Below, in pieces: positions 50,725-59,779 of a stretch of 64,000 bases of DNA (position 1 is the first letter of the stretch; the number at the start of each line of letters is the position of its first letter). Both the position numbers and the translations under genes were made by a program. The DNA is from UBA10349 sp003485905. Lineage in GTDB: Bacteria > Pseudomonadota > Gammaproteobacteria > Arenicellales > Arenicellaceae. Under the pieces are notes generated by a model. It was not told where the DNA came from. It did not search any database and saw only the letters and a program-made list of their open reading frames with translations. The stretch lies in contig CALSLL010000001.1 of NCBI GenBank assembly GCA_943787185.1, positions 682,001 to 746,000 on the forward strand, written 5' to 3'.

Positions 50725-53577
50725 ATGACAGCCGCATCCAAATCATCAGGTTCCGCTAGCTCAACGGCCAAGACGCCCAAGGAAGTTGAGTCGTATTTAA
50801 ACGGCGGTAATCTAGCGTTTCTTGAGCAACTGTATGAACAGTTCACACAGGACCCGGCTTCGGTTGATGCACAATGGCGCAGCTACTTTTCCACGCTTGA
50901 TATCGAAACCTCGACCGCATCGCCATTCCATTCGACTGGCGATGGATCTGCTGCAGAACTATCGCCTGAGGCAGCAGGCCGACAATCAGCCGTAATGCAA
51001 ATGATCAATGGCCATCGGTCACGTGGTCATCAAGTAGCAAAACTGGATCCTTTAGGGCTGATGCACCGGGAACCTGTATCTGAATTGGAGCTCGCTCATT
51101 ATGGCTTGTCGGAAAGCGATCTAAATACCGAGTTTGATACAGGGTCTTATGCTGGCCCTAGTCGTATGAAACTGAGTGAGCTACTCGACTCTTTGCGCGA
51201 CACCTATTGCGACACTATCGGCGTCGAGTATATGCACATGACCAGCTTAGAAGAAAAGCGCTGGCTACAAAAACGTCTAGAATCGCAACACCGTAATCGC
51301 TCCTTTTCAACGCAAGACAAAACGGACATTTTGAACCGGCTGACCGCAGCGGAAGGTTTGGAACGTTATTTACATACTAGATTTGTTGGACAAAAGCGCT
51401 TTTCGCTTGAAGGTGGTGAAAGCCTGATTCCGATCCTTGATGAACTGGTTCAACGTGGCGGCGCTCAAGGCATCAAAGAGATTGTTTTGGGCATGGCTCA
51501 TCGCGGTCGATTGAATGTTTTGGTCAACGTGCTAGGTAAGTCGCCTGACACACTGTTCTCTGAATTTGAAGGAAAATACGAAAAAGATATGCTGGCGGTA
51601 GAAGGCGATGTGAAATATCACAAAGGCTTTTCGTCAGATATTAATACTCCAGGAGGCGCAGTACATCTAGCTCTGGCGTTTAACCCATCTCACCTGGAAA
51701 TTGTTTCGCCGGTTGCTGTGGGATCTGTCAAAGCAAGACAAGTACGCAGACAGGACACGACCGGTTCTGAGGTTATGTCGATTGCTGTACACGGGGATGC
51801 AGCATTTGCTGGTCAAGGCGTCGTCATGGAAACATTTAACATGGCCGAATGCCGGGGTTATAAAACCGGCGGTACTGTTCACATCGTGGTGAATAACCAA
51901 GTCGGCTTTACCACCAGCAACCCACAAGATGCGCGTTCAACACCGTACTGTACGGATGTTGCCAAAATGGTCGATGCGCCTATTTTCCACGTTAATGGAG
52001 ATGATCCTGAGGCAGTTGTTTTTGTCACCCGACTGGCGCTGGATTACCGAATGACCTTCCGGCAAGACGTTGTGATCGATCTGGTTTGCTACCGTCGTCA
52101 CGGGCATAACGAAGCGGATGAGCCATCGCTTACCCAGCCCGTTATGTATCAAGTAATACGTAAGCTAGCGACTACCCGCACTCTATACGCTGAACGATTA
52201 GCTGCTGAAAAATTATTAAGTGAAAATGATGTCCAGACCTTGGTTAACGATTACCGCAGTTCGCTGGAATCTGGCGAAATAGTCGTCGAAGACTTTTTGG
52301 ATGACGTGCAAGGTGATCATGCAGTCGATTGGCGGCCATTCATAGGCAATCGCTGGGATATGGTCGTCGATACCAAAGTACCAACCGCGAGACTCAAGCA
52401 GCTGGCGACTAATCTGGCAACCGTCCCAGATGATCTCGCGCTGCATTCCCGAGCATCAAAAATCATGTCTGACCGCATGAAAATGGCTAATGGAGAACGA
52501 GAGCTTGACTGGGGTATGGCAGAGAACCTTGCCTACGCCACCATTCTGGATGAAAACTATCCGGTGCGGCTGTCAGGGCAAGATAGCGGCCGAGGAACCT
52601 TTTCTCATCGGCACGCAACCTTGCATGGCGTGAATGCCGAAGAGCCTTATATTCCTTTGGAACACGTAAAACCGGGGCAGCCTAATTTTCGGGTTATCAA
52701 CTCCTTCCTTTCAGAGGAAGCTGTGTTGGGATTTGAGTATGGTTACGCGACGGCCGACCCGTACACGTTGGTTTTATGGGAAGCTCAATTTGGAGATTTT
52801 GCCAATGGAGCTCAAGTAGTTATTGATCAATTTATCTCCAGCGGTGAATCTAAATGGGGACGCCTATGTGGTTTGGTTATGCTTCTGCCGCATGGCTATG
52901 AGGGCCAAGGCCCCGAACATTCATCTGCACGCCTGGAACGCTACCTGCAACTTTGCGCGAACCACAATATGCAAGTGTGCGCACCGACTACACCAGCACA
53001 AATGTTCCATCTGTTGCGACGCCAAACAATACGTCCATACAGAAAGCCACTTATCGTCATGACGCCCAAGAGTCTGCTACGCCATAAATTGGCGACAAAC
53101 TCTCTGGAAGAAATCGCCAAAGGCAAGTTTCAGGTGATTCTGGATGAAATAGACGAGCTGGATGTAGAGCAAGTGAAGCGCGTGGTTGTGTGCAGTGGTA
53201 AGGTTTATTATGACCTGCTAGAAGAACGCCGCAAACGAGAATTAAAGGATATTGCACTGGTTCGGGTTGAACAAATCTATCCATTTGCTCGACGTTCGTT
53301 GGCTCGTTTACTCGCAAGCTACCCGAATGCAACCGAAGTGATTTGGTGTCAGGAAGAGCCGTTAAATCAGGGGCCCTGGTATCAGATACGGCATCACCTG
53401 CGGATATGCATCGGTGATAACCAAACACTTATTTATGCCGGGCGACCTGCGTCTGCATCCCCTGCGTGTGGCTATATGTCAGTGCACCAGGAACAGCAAA
53501 AATCTCTAGTCGACGATGCGTTATCGCCACTCGACGAAAACAAAGACTACATCACGGAAAAGCGAAATGTCGCATGA
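50725..53577 (+). CDS. sucA: 2-oxoglutarate dehydrogenase E1 component
   Basis: The thiamine-diphosphate-dependent E1 subunit of the TCA-cycle 2-oxoglutarate dehydrogenase complex. The 950-aa protein shows YLNGGNLAFLEQLYEQF, MGMAHRGRLNVLVNVLGK, SDINTPGGAVHLALAFNPSHLEIV, VGFTTSNPQDARSTPYCTDVAKM, YRRHGHNEADEPSLTQP, FGDFANGAQVVIDQFISSGESKWGRLCGLVMLLPHGYEGQGPEHSS and CQEEPLNQGPWYQI. First gene of a sucA-sucB-lpd operon; it overlaps sucB by 11 nt. Confidence 0.98.
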   Translation: MTAASKSSGSASSTAKTPKEVESYLNGGNLAFLEQLYEQFTQDPASVDAQWRSYFSTLDIETSTASPFHSTGDGSAAELSPEAAGRQSAVMQMINGHRSRGHQVAKLDPLGLMHREPVSELELAHYGLSESDLNTEFDTGSYAGPSRMKLSELLDSLRDTYCDTIGVEYMHMTSLEEKRWLQKRLESQHRNRSFSTQDKTDILNRLTAAEGLERYLHTRFVGQKRFSLEGGESLIPILDELVQRGGAQGIKEIVLGMAHRGRLNVLVNVLGKSPDTLFSEFEGKYEKDMLAVEGDVKYHKGFSSDINTPGGAVHLALAFNPSHLEIVSPVAVGSVKARQVRRQDTTGSEVMSIAVHGDAAFAGQGVVMETFNMAECRGYKTGGTVHIVVNNQVGFTTSNPQDARSTPYCTDVAKMVDAPIFHVNGDDPEAVVFVTRLALDYRMTFRQDVVIDLVCYRRHGHNEADEPSLTQPVMYQVIRKLATTRTLYAERLAAEKLLSENDVQTLVNDYRSSLESGEIVVEDFLDDVQGDHAVDWRPFIGNRWDMVVDTKVPTARLKQLATNLATVPDDLALHSRASKIMSDRMKMANGERELDWGMAENLAYATILDENYPVRLSGQDSGRGTFSHRHATLHGVNAEEPYIPLEHVKPGQPNFRVINSFLSEEAVLGFEYGYATADPYTLVLWEAQFGDFANGAQVVIDQFISSGESKWGRLCGLVMLLPHGYEGQGPEHSSARLERYLQLCANHNMQVCAPTTPAQMFHLLRRQTIRPYRKPLIVMTPKSLLRHKLATNSLEEIAKGKFQVILDEIDELDVEQVKRVVVCSGKVYYDLLEERRKRELKDIALVRVEQIYPFARRSLARLLASYPNATEVIWCQEEPLNQGPWYQIRHHLRICIGDNQTLIYAGRPASASPACGYMSVHQEQQKSLVDDALSPLDENKDYITEKRNVA

Positions 53578-54799
53578 ACTAAAAGTACCGGTACTACCGG
53601 AATCAGTATCTGAAGCCACTGTTTTAACGTGGCATAAGCAACCTGGCGACACGATACGTCGTGACGAAAACCTGCTTGATCTGGAAACAGAAAAAATTGT
53701 TCTAGAAGTGCCCGCCCCGTTCGATGGCGTGTTAAAAGAGATCATCGTCAATGACGGCGATATTGTCGAAGGCGAGCAGCTTTTGGGGATATTAGAAGAA
53801 GGCGCAGTCGAAGATGCGGCAGAACCTGAAGAAGGATCAGAGACGCAAAGCGAATCTGAAGATGATCGCGGTGATGCGGTCGCCAGCCCAGCGGCGAGAA
53901 AAATACTGGCTGAAAAGGGGATCGACCCTGCCTCGATTAAGGGTACTGGAAAAAATGGGCTTATTACAAAGTCTGATGCTGTCGCTGCTGACCAAGCGCT
54001 GGCTGCAGAATCTGAAGCCCCTTCATCGGCCCCTGCAAAAACACCTGTGCCTGCACCGACTCCCGTTAGCCCGCCCACGCCAAAAGTATCAACTGGCGAG
54101 CGCACGGTTCGTAGAGAACCGATGACCCGTATGCGCTCAACTATTGCGCGACGGCTAAAAGAAGCACAAAACACACAAGCAATGCTGACCACATTTAACG
54201 ATGTAAATATGCAAGCTGTGATGGATTTGCGCAGCAAATACAAAGAGGCCTTCGAGAAAAAACACAATGCGCGTTTAGGCTATATGTCATTCTTTGTTAA
54301 AGCTGCGCACGAAGCTCTGAAACGCTTCCCGGCAGTTAACGCATCGATTGATGGAAGCGATATTGTCTACCATGACTATTTTGATATTGGAATTGCGGCA
54401 TCTTCTCCAAGAGGCTTGGTCGTTCCAATTATCAGAGATGTGGACAAATTAAGTTTTGCTGAAATTGAGCAAAGCATAGCCAGCTATGGTGCACGCGCAA
54501 AAGCCGGCACTCTCGGAATCGAAGACCTAACGGGTGGCACATTCACGATCACTAATGGCGGCGTGTTCGGTTCGATGCTATCAACACCTATTGTAAATCC
54601 TCCACAAAGCGCAATTTTGGGTATGCATCGGATTGAGAAACGGCCAGTCGCCGAAAATGATGAGGTCGTTATTCGGCCTATGATGTATCTGGCACTCACC
54701 TATGACCATCGAATTATTGATGGAGCCGAAGCCGTACGCTTTTTGGTCAGTATAAAGGAATGCTTGGAAGACCCAGCTCGCCTGCTATTGGAAATCTAA
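53567..54799 (+). CDS. sucB: Dihydrolipoyllysine-residue succinyltransferase (E2 of 2-oxoglutarate dehydrogenase)
   Basis: E2 carries succinyl groups from E1 to CoA on a lipoyl arm. The 410-aa protein has the lipoyl domain (about 1-75; DLETEKIVLEVPAP with the lipoylated Lys), an E3/E1-binding domain (ASPAARKILAEKGIDPASIKG), an Ala/Pro-rich linker (about 150-175) and the catalytic domain ending TYDHRIIDGAEAVRFL (catalytic His and Asp). The ATG at 53567, inside the sucA end, gives the usual start MSHELKVPVLPES; the longer frame reads sucA sequence. Confidence 0.97.
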   Translation: MSHELKVPVLPESVSEATVLTWHKQPGDTIRRDENLLDLETEKIVLEVPAPFDGVLKEIIVNDGDIVEGEQLLGILEEGAVEDAAEPEEGSETQSESEDDRGDAVASPAARKILAEKGIDPASIKGTGKNGLITKSDAVAADQALAAESEAPSSAPAKTPVPAPTPVSPPTPKVSTGERTVRREPMTRMRSTIARRLKEAQNTQAMLTTFNDVNMQAVMDLRSKYKEAFEKKHNARLGYMSFFVKAAHEALKRFPAVNASIDGSDIVYHDYFDIGIAASSPRGLVVPIIRDVDKLSFAEIEQSIASYGARAKAGTLGIEDLTGGTFTITNGGVFGSMLSTPIVNPPQSAILGMHRIEKRPVAENDEVVIRPMMYLALTYDHRIIDGAEAVRFLVSIKECLEDPARLLLEI

Positions 54800-54836
54800 G
54801 AGCGCTAGGCCACAACAAAATTTTTGGAAATAAAAA

Positions 54837-56264
54837 ATGAGTGATACGTTTGACGTCGTAATTATCGGTGCGGGACCGGCGGGTTATGTCGCCGCCATTC
54901 GAGCGGCGCAGCTTGGTATGTCCGTTGCCTGTGTGAACGATTGGAGTGATGAAGAAGGCAAACCATCACTCGGTGGCACCTGCTTGAATGTCGGGTGTAT
55001 ACCGTCTAAAGCCCTGTTAGATTCCTCGGAACGATATAGCCAGGCGCAACACGAATTTGCAGACCATGGTATTGACGTAACCGGCCTTAAACTTGATCTG
55101 GCCAAAATGCTACAGCGAAAAGACGAAATAGTTTCCGGACTCACTCAGGGGATTGCTGGCTTATTTAAAGCTAACAAAATTACTTCTATTCATGGCCGTG
55201 GTCGCTTACTGGCAAACAAGCAAGTCGAGGTAACCGGACCGGACAAAGAAACGTCCGTGGTGAGCGGTACAAACATTATTATCGCGGTGGGTTCAGTGCC
55301 CATTGATATCCCCCCTGCCCCAATTGATAACGAGCTGATTTTGGATAACTCGGGTGCATTATCCATTCCGGTTATACCTAAAAAACTTGGCGTAATAGGC
55401 GCAGGCGTTATTGGCCTGGAGCTAGGCAGTGTGTGGAACCGGCTTGGTTCAGAAGTAACAGTGTTTGAAGCACTAGATAGCTTTTTACCAGCGGTGGATG
55501 TTCAACTCGCCCGCGAAGCACAGCGAGAGTTCACTAAAGTCCAAGGCTTGGATATAAAACTCGGAACCAAGGTCACCGGCACGAAGACAAGCAAAGATAA
55601 CGTTACGGTTAGCTTTGAAGATAAATCTGGCGCGCATGAAGCCAGCTTTGATCGGCTGGTTGTCGCCGTCGGCCGCCGCGCAAACACTAAGGATATTGCT
55701 AGTGACGATGTCGGCTTAAAGCTTGATGACCGGGGTTTCATAGAAGTAGACGATAATTGCGCAACCGAAATTGAAGGTGTCTGGGCGATCGGCGATGCCG
55801 TTCGTGGACCTATGCTTGCGCACAAAGGGTCTGAAGAAGGCGTTGCTGTGGCAGAGCGAATCGCCGGTCAAAAACCGCACCTCAACTATGGCGTTATTCC
55901 TTGGGTGATATACACCCATCCCGAAATCGCCTGGGTTGGAATTACTGAACAACAAGCCAAGGAACAGGGGTTGGATTATAAAACCGGGTTCTTCCCTTTT
56001 GCCGCTACTGGTCGAGCGCTGGCGATGAATGTTAAAGGCGGACGAGTAAAAATAATCACCGATGCGAATAGTGACGAAATTCTGGGCGTACATATTCTTG
56101 GGCCACATGCTTCTGAACTGGTGGCGGAAGCCGTGCTGGCTATGGAATATAAGGCCAGCGCCGAAGATTTGGCTCGCACGGTTCATGCGCACCCTACGCT
56201 AAGTGAAGCCATGCATGAGGCTGCTCTCGCGGTCGATGGTCGAGCGATACACAAGACAAATTAA
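54837..56264 (+). CDS. lpd: Dihydrolipoyl dehydrogenase (E3)
   Basis: E3 reoxidises the lipoyl arm with NAD. The 475-aa flavoprotein has VVIIGAGPAGYVAAIRAAQLG, the redox disulfide in GGTCLNVGCIPSKALL, the NAD-binding GVIGAGVIGLELGSVWNRLG, AIGDAVRGPMLAHKGSEEG and the C-terminal dimer motif HAHPTLSEAMHEAA with the catalytic His and Glu. It is 37 nt after sucB and completes the operon; it may also serve other 2-oxoacid complexes. Confidence 0.98.
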   Translation: MSDTFDVVIIGAGPAGYVAAIRAAQLGMSVACVNDWSDEEGKPSLGGTCLNVGCIPSKALLDSSERYSQAQHEFADHGIDVTGLKLDLAKMLQRKDEIVSGLTQGIAGLFKANKITSIHGRGRLLANKQVEVTGPDKETSVVSGTNIIIAVGSVPIDIPPAPIDNELILDNSGALSIPVIPKKLGVIGAGVIGLELGSVWNRLGSEVTVFEALDSFLPAVDVQLAREAQREFTKVQGLDIKLGTKVTGTKTSKDNVTVSFEDKSGAHEASFDRLVVAVGRRANTKDIASDDVGLKLDDRGFIEVDDNCATEIEGVWAIGDAVRGPMLAHKGSEEGVAVAERIAGQKPHLNYGVIPWVIYTHPEIAWVGITEQQAKEQGLDYKTGFFPFAATGRALAMNVKGGRVKIITDANSDEILGVHILGPHASELVAEAVLAMEYKASAEDLARTVHAHPTLSEAMHEAALAVDGRAIHKTN

Positions 56265-56355
56265 CTTTCGCAACGAGCGTCCACAGACTTCTTTTGTAGA
56301 AACTTAATAGCACCTTATTTAGTAACCTCTTTTGGCAACTTTAACTAATACAATT

Positions 56356-57414
56356 ATGCACAAGACTTCTAACCGACGAATTTTAGCGATCGAATCAATG
56401 TTGTCTCCGGCCGAATTGACGGAGCACTTTCCTGTGACCGATTCCGCTGCCGAATTGGTTATAAAAACACGCGAAAATACCAGCCAGATACTTCAGAAAA
56501 AGAACGACCGCCTACTTGTAGTGGTAGGGCCGTGCTCTGTTCATGACCCTGCCGCAGCAATTGAATACGCAGAAGGCTTGAGCAAAGTCCGCTCGGAATT
56601 GGCCGATCATCTTGAAATCGTAATGCGGGTCTATTTTGAAAAGCCACGAACGCGGGTTGGCTGGAAAGGCCTGATTAATGACCCTGACCTGGACGGTCAG
56701 TTCAACATAAATAAAGGACTGCAAACAGCTCGCAAGCTGCTGCTAGACCTGCACGCTATCGGTGTTCCTGCAGGCTGCGAGTTCCTCGATGCTGTATCGA
56801 GTCAGTATTATGCTGACCTAGTCAGCTGGGGCGCTATAGGTGCACGCACCACCGAAAGTCAAATACATCGTGAGCTAGCTTCCGGTTTATCCTGTCCGAT
56901 CGGCTTTAAGAATGGTACCAATGGAAACCTACAAATAGCAGTCGATGCGGTAATTTCCGGTTTATCAGAACATAGTTTTCTAGGCTCCACCGAAGAAGGA
57001 CAAATCGCACTTTTTAGAACCTCCGGAAATCCGGATACCCATGTGATATTACGCGGCGGTAAAAAGCCGAATTACGATCACGAAAGCGTGACCGAAACAC
57101 TGGAAAAACTAAACGGCGCCAACATCAACACAGGTCTAATCATCGATTTCAGCCACGCTAACTGCGACAAGCAGTTTGCACGACAAATCGACGTTGGAAA
57201 TGATGTGGCTGATCAAATTTCTGCGGGTGAAACCGGAATTGTCGGATGTATGATAGAAAGCAACCTGGTGGAAGGGCGTCAGAATTATTCACACGATGCC
57301 CTCGTCTATGGGCAAAGTATTACGGATCCCTGTCTGGGGTGGAGCGACACCAAGTCTTTACTGCACACTCTGGCAGACTCTGTAGCTAAAAGACGCAATG
57401 TTCTTAAGATCTAA
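56356..57414 (+). CDS. 3-deoxy-7-phosphoheptulonate synthase (type I)
   Basis: DAHP synthase condenses phosphoenolpyruvate and erythrose 4-phosphate, the first step to aromatic amino acids. The 352-aa protein has VVVGPCSVHDPAAAIEYAEGL, MRVYFEKPRTRVGWKGLINDPDLDGQFNINKGL, VSWGAIGARTTESQIHRELASGLSCPIGFKNGTNG, HVILRGGKKPNYD and DFSHANCDKQ. I use the ATG at 56356; an upstream TTG adds eight residues. Which of AroF, AroG or AroH it equals (which feedback amino acid) cannot be read here. Confidence 0.95.
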   Translation: MHKTSNRRILAIESMLSPAELTEHFPVTDSAAELVIKTRENTSQILQKKNDRLLVVVGPCSVHDPAAAIEYAEGLSKVRSELADHLEIVMRVYFEKPRTRVGWKGLINDPDLDGQFNINKGLQTARKLLLDLHAIGVPAGCEFLDAVSSQYYADLVSWGAIGARTTESQIHRELASGLSCPIGFKNGTNGNLQIAVDAVISGLSEHSFLGSTEEGQIALFRTSGNPDTHVILRGGKKPNYDHESVTETLEKLNGANINTGLIIDFSHANCDKQFARQIDVGNDVADQISAGETGIVGCMIESNLVEGRQNYSHDALVYGQSITDPCLGWSDTKSLLHTLADSVAKRRNVLKI

Positions 57415-57438
57415 AAGCACGCCTAAAACCTTTGGCTT

Positions 57439-57915
57439 CTAAGTTACGTAATTTCCCCGAGAAAACACTAACGGCATAACAGAATCGTTTGCCTGAAAAG
57501 CGAGTACTTCACCAACCACAATGGTGTGATCACCACCGTCGTAAAGCTTCCAGGTTTTGCACTCAAAACTTGCAGCGGTGTTTTCGAGTAAAGGACTACC
57601 CCCTACTCCAGAAGTAAATGTTACACCATCAAACTTGTCTGCGCTCTGGCGGGCAAAACTGTCAGATAATTCAACTTGCTGTTCGCCCAACACGTTAACC
57701 GCAAAGTATTCGGCGTTTTCGAACACCTTTGCGCTGTAACCACTTTTAGCCATGCTCCACAATATAAGGGGCGGCTCGAGAGATACGGTATTAAAACTAC
57801 TAACGGTTACGCCTACTGGCTCGCTTTGCGCACCCAATGTAGTAATTACAGTCACGCCGGTCGGAAATTGACCTAGCGCTCTGCGCAGATCTTTAGCGTC
57901 TAATGATAAACCCAC
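57439..57915 (-). CDS. Flavin reductase family protein (HpaC-like split-barrel)
   Basis: A 158-aa FMN/FAD-binding protein: ALGQFPTGVTVITTLGAQSEPVGVTVSSFNTVSLEPPLILWSM and FAVNVLGEQQVELSDSFARQ, then WKLYDGGDHTIVVGEVLAF. This pattern is typical of flavin reductases feeding two-component monooxygenases. I place the start at the GTG 57915, with AAGAGGG 9 nt upstream; the longer frame begins at a TTG inside that site. It converges on the DAHP synthase gene and is divergent from the thiolase gene. The partner monooxygenase is not in the window. Confidence 0.85.
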   Translation of the reverse strand: MGLSLDAKDLRRALGQFPTGVTVITTLGAQSEPVGVTVSSFNTVSLEPPLILWSMAKSGYSAKVFENAEYFAVNVLGEQQVELSDSFARQSADKFDGVTFTSGVGGSPLLENTAASFECKTWKLYDGGDHTIVVGEVLAFQANDSVMPLVFSRGNYVT

Positions 57916-58193
57916 TATGTACAACCCTCTTAAATCGTTCTTGTTATTAACTGCCTAGTTACCACAGCACGGTCGACCAAGCAAACGATTCCCTAAGGTT
58001 TCACAGCCTGTAACACCCTTTGCAGGGCTTCAGTCTGCCAACAGATGCATTGTTAGATTATAGTCGGTTTGAATATAATGAATCGAAATTTATGCAGTTT
58101 TAAAATTTTTACATATAGACTGAGCATTCAGCGGGCAGCAGAAACCCGTTGTTGATCACTCGAACAGTTAATGTTTAACGACAGGAATAAACT

Positions 58194-59396
58194 ATGACTA
58201 AGGCCTATATTTGCGACGCCATCCGAACCCCTATTGGTCGCTACGCAGGCTCTCTTGCTTCGATTCGTGCCGACGACTTGGGTGCAATTCCCATGCGTGA
58301 GCTTCAAAAACGAAACCCCTCCGTCGACTGGAGTGCAATCGACGATGTGATTTACGGCTGCGCCAATCAATCTGGTGAAGACAATCGCAATGTTGCACGC
58401 GCATCTGCATTGCTGTCTGGTTTACCAATCGGAGTGCCTGGGGTCACCATAAATCGATTGTGTGGCTCGGGGATGGAGTCTGTGGGGCTAGCCGCCCGCG
58501 CAATATTGTGTGGGCATGCAGATTTAATAATTGCCGGTGGGGTTGAATCAATGACCCGCGCGCCCTTGGTTATGCCTAAAGCGGAAACCGCGTTTTCGCG
58601 AAAGACTGAGTTATACGACACGACTACTGGCTGGCGATTCGTAAATCGTCTTATGGAAGCACAGTATGGGGTTGATTCAATGCCAGAGACTGCAGAAAAC
58701 CTTGCCGAACAGTTCGATATAAGTCGACAGGATCAAGATCTATTTTCCTTGCGTAGTCAACAGCGCGCTCAAAAGGCACAACAGTCTGAGCGTTTTACAG
58801 AAGAAATCGTCCGTGTCGAAATCCCACAACGAAAAAGCGATCCAATCGTTTTTGAAAGTGACGAACACCCAAGAGAAACCAGTATCGAAGCCTTAACTAA
58901 GCTCCCCGCCCTATTTCGAAAAAATGGAACGGTAACCGCTGGCAATGCTTCTGGAATAAATGACGGAGCTTGCGCGCTATTAATCGCAAGTGAAGCCGCA
59001 GTAAAAAAACTGGAATTGACCCCAAAAGCGCGGATTCTCGGCATGGCATCCGCAGGTGTTGAACCCCGTATTATGGGTTTTGGTCCGGTGCCTGCGGTGC
59101 GTAAGGTACTTGCTCAAACCGGCCTGTCTCTGGAGCAAATGGATGTGATCGAGCTAAACGAAGCATTTGCGGCGCAAGCATTAGCGGTCGTTCGAGAATT
59201 AGGTGTTCCGGAAGACGCCGATTATTTAAACCCTAACGGCGGCGCAATTGCCTTGGGCCATCCGTTAGGCATGAGTGGCGCGCGTTTGATACAGACCGCT
59301 ACCGTCGAATTACATCACCGACAGGCCCAATATGCCCTTTGCACATTATGTGTCGGGGTGGGCCAAGGTATCGCAATGGTGATTGAACGTATCTAA
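58194..59396 (+). CDS. pcaF: Acetyl-CoA C-acyltransferase, 3-oxoadipyl-CoA thiolase type
   Basis: A 400-aa thiolase that cleaves a 3-oxoacyl-CoA with CoA. The start IRTPIGRYAGSLASIRADDLGAIP, VIYGCANQSGEDNRNVAR, NRLCGSGMESVGLAARAI (nucleophilic Cys), VESMTRAPLVMPKAETAFSRK, YDTTTGWRFVNRLM and DSMPETAENLAEQF match 3-oxoadipyl-CoA thiolase of the beta-ketoadipate pathway better than FadA-type thiolases. The catalytic His is in GGAIALGHPLGMSG and the second Cys in TLCVGVGQG. AGGA precedes the ATG. No other pca or paa genes are nearby. Confidence 0.88.
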   Translation: MTKAYICDAIRTPIGRYAGSLASIRADDLGAIPMRELQKRNPSVDWSAIDDVIYGCANQSGEDNRNVARASALLSGLPIGVPGVTINRLCGSGMESVGLAARAILCGHADLIIAGGVESMTRAPLVMPKAETAFSRKTELYDTTTGWRFVNRLMEAQYGVDSMPETAENLAEQFDISRQDQDLFSLRSQQRAQKAQQSERFTEEIVRVEIPQRKSDPIVFESDEHPRETSIEALTKLPALFRKNGTVTAGNASGINDGACALLIASEAAVKKLELTPKARILGMASAGVEPRIMGFGPVPAVRKVLAQTGLSLEQMDVIELNEAFAAQALAVVRELGVPEDADYLNPNGGAIALGHPLGMSGARLIQTATVELHHRQAQYALCTLCVGVGQGIAMVIERI

Positions 59397-59779
59397 CGTA
59401 AGTCTATTCCGAATTCACGCTCGCATCTAAAAATTCGCGCCCTTATCTTCAAAGGCCATATGAACCATATTCTGGATAAATACTTTAAGCTTAACAGTGA
59501 GTTACATCTCCATTAAATTCCGTTTCTAGGCAAAATTAGTATCGCAACAAGCTAAATTACCCGCTAATATACGGGTATGTGTATTACACGGCTGCTTTTT
59601 GCAGATTAGTAGTGATACAAACAAAGCAATAATTGCCATTTACCACAGAAACAGAGTAACAAATACCTTATAACTGTTGTGAATAATTGGCTTTTCTAGA
59701 TAACCGAATGCACTTAATTATTTGTCTAAGTGATGCAAGTTAAATCAGGGGCTGAGACTCCTGGGAGAGAAAAAGTAGA
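59397..59779 (+). promoter_or_regulatory. Intergenic leader of the TonB-dependent receptor gene
   Basis: No gene seen. Two dyads stand close together: TACCCG-N8-CGGGTA (59558-59577) and GTGTATTACAC (59579-59589), typical of regulator-binding sites. No Fur-like box, clear -35/-10 pair or riboswitch was found. GGGAGAG lies about 10 nt before the ATG at 59780 as ribosome-binding site. Confidence 0.45.

Noticed and set aside
53521..54267. 248-codon minus-strand frame opposite sucB
   Set aside because: It is a shadow of the lipoyl and linker coding region, low-complexity Ser/Ala-rich, without a ribosome-binding site.
55716..56192. 158-codon minus-strand frame opposite lpd
   Set aside because: It is a shadow of lpd, which has an unbroken family match over the same bases.
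59740..59770. CTGAGA stretch before the TonB receptor, as in TPP riboswitches
   Set aside because: The remaining TPP elements (the second conserved arm and P1 pairing) are missing; only a short chance match.
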